The translations under genes were made by a program, and so were the position numbers. The notes beneath the pieces were generated by a model. The model was not told where the DNA came from, made no database searches, and saw only the letters and a list, made by a program, of their open reading frames with translations. Positions 5,372 to 5,967 of a stretch of 5,967 bases of DNA are shown in pieces; positions within the stretch are counted from its first letter, which is position 1; each line of letters opens with the position of its first letter. Source of the DNA: Chitinophagaceae bacterium (lineage in GTDB: Bacteria; Bacteroidota; Bacteroidia; Chitinophagales; Chitinophagaceae); the NCBI GenBank assembly GCA_947489175.1, contig CANLED010000151.1:1-5967 (forward strand). The letters are read 5' to 3'.

Positions 5372-5967
5372 ATGCCTAAAACAATAGACGTCAATTGCGA
5401 CATGGGTGAAGGGTATGAAACTGATGCATTGATCATGCCCTATATCAGCTCTGTAAACATTGCCTGTGGGTATCATGCCGGCGATGAATCAACGATTCAA
5501 AAAACAATTGACCTAGCACTAAAATACAACATTGCTATTGGTGCTCATCCTTCATACCCAGATAAAGAAAATTTTGGAAGAAAGGAAATGGAAATGAATA
5601 CCAATGAAGTATTCAGCATGGTTGCTACCCAAATTCAGCTGGTAAAATCTATTGCTGAAAAGATGGGCACAAAAATGCATCATGTTAAACCGCATGGTGC
5701 CTTATACAATGCTGCTGCGGTTAAACCTGAACTGGCTTCCGCCATAGTCAGTGCGATTAAATCCATCGATGAAAATCTCATATTGTATGGATTGCCTGAT
5801 AGTGAATTGGAAAAAGCGGCTTTGAAAGATGGTGTTAGGTTTGCAGCGGAAGTTTTTTCTGACCGAAATTACACCGATGAAGGAAAACTAACGCCAAGAT
5901 CAGAGACCAATGCAATGATTATTAATGCTGAAAGCGCTATACATCAAGTGCTTCAAATGGTTAAAGA
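5372..5967 (+). CDS. pxpA: 5-oxoprolinase subunit PxpA (LamB/YcsF family), 3' end missing
   Basis: This is the first 198 codons of pxpA, running off the right edge; family members have about 245-255 residues, so around 80% is present. PxpA is the cytosolic subunit that works with the PxpB/PxpC pair to hydrolyse 5-oxoproline to glutamate at the cost of ATP. Family motifs appear in order: IDVNCDMGEGYE (5-16) with the usual N-C-D-x-G-E, VNIACGYHAGD (28-38), IGAHPSYPD (56-64) with FGRK (68-71), HHVKPHGALYN (103-113), EVFSDRNY (160-167) and GKLTPR (171-176). The ATG at 5372 follows an A-rich leader without Shine-Dalgarno, and the family motif begins within five residues of it. The other recognisable subunit, pxpC, ends 4.6 kb upstream in the same orientation, which is unlike the usual adjacent arrangement. 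Confidence 0.95.
   Translation, partial: MPKTIDVNCDMGEGYETDALIMPYISSVNIACGYHAGDESTIQKTIDLALKYNIAIGAHPSYPDKENFGRKEMEMNTNEVFSMVATQIQLVKSIAEKMGTKMHHVKPHGALYNAAAVKPELASAIVSAIKSIDENLILYGLPDSELEKAALKDGVRFAAEVFSDRNYTDEGKLTPRSETNAMIINAESAIHQVLQMVK

Noticed and set aside
5166..5387. Plus-strand open frame spanning the propeller start and the palindrome
   Set aside because: It overlaps the Tat signal region of the opposite gene and the pxpA start, and its protein has no recognisable features.

Overview
The window looks like chromosomal DNA from a member of the Bacteroidota. It is A+T-rich, and the starts lack clear Shine-Dalgarno sites and are preceded by A-rich leaders. The DUF2200, TM2, DUF2752 and lmo0937-type proteins also resemble versions I associate with that phylum. 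The assignment is inferred from family resemblance, not from a marker gene. No tRNA, rRNA, CRISPR array, integrase or complete insertion sequence is visible.

Layout from left to right. The 3' part of pxpC (5-oxoprolinase subunit C) runs off the left edge on the plus strand. It converges on a minus-strand DUF2200 gene. A divergent intergenic region then leads to a tiny plus-strand membrane protein of the lmo0937/DUF5670 type. From about 1521 to 5241 everything is on the minus strand. In transcription order this is a Tat-exported NHL-type beta-propeller protein, a 9-bp-period repeat array, a coupled block of four genes (TM2 protein, DUF2752 protein, DUF4870-like protein, M48 metallopeptidase), a second and longer array of the same repeat, and an unrecognised two-helix membrane protein. 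At the right edge, after a perfect 34-bp palindrome, pxpA (5-oxoprolinase subunit A, LamB/YcsF family) starts on the plus strand and is cut by the window end.

Two themes stand out. First, two parts of one enzyme, the ATP-dependent 5-oxoprolinase PxpABC, flank about 4.6 kb of unrelated genes, so the usual compact pxp cluster appears to be interrupted or rearranged here. Second, the four-gene block has stop/start overlaps of 4 and 1 nt and a 1-nt gap. It makes three small membrane proteins plus a membrane-anchored zinc peptidase, which suggests co-regulated and possibly cooperating envelope proteins of unknown role.

The most unusual non-coding structure is the pair of CTTCAACC-type arrays (about 14 and 9 units). 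Each begins exactly at the stop codon of a minus-strand gene and fills the space to within 20-30 nt of the next start. The 34-bp palindrome between the divergent propeller gene and pxpA is probably a REP-like element or an operator.
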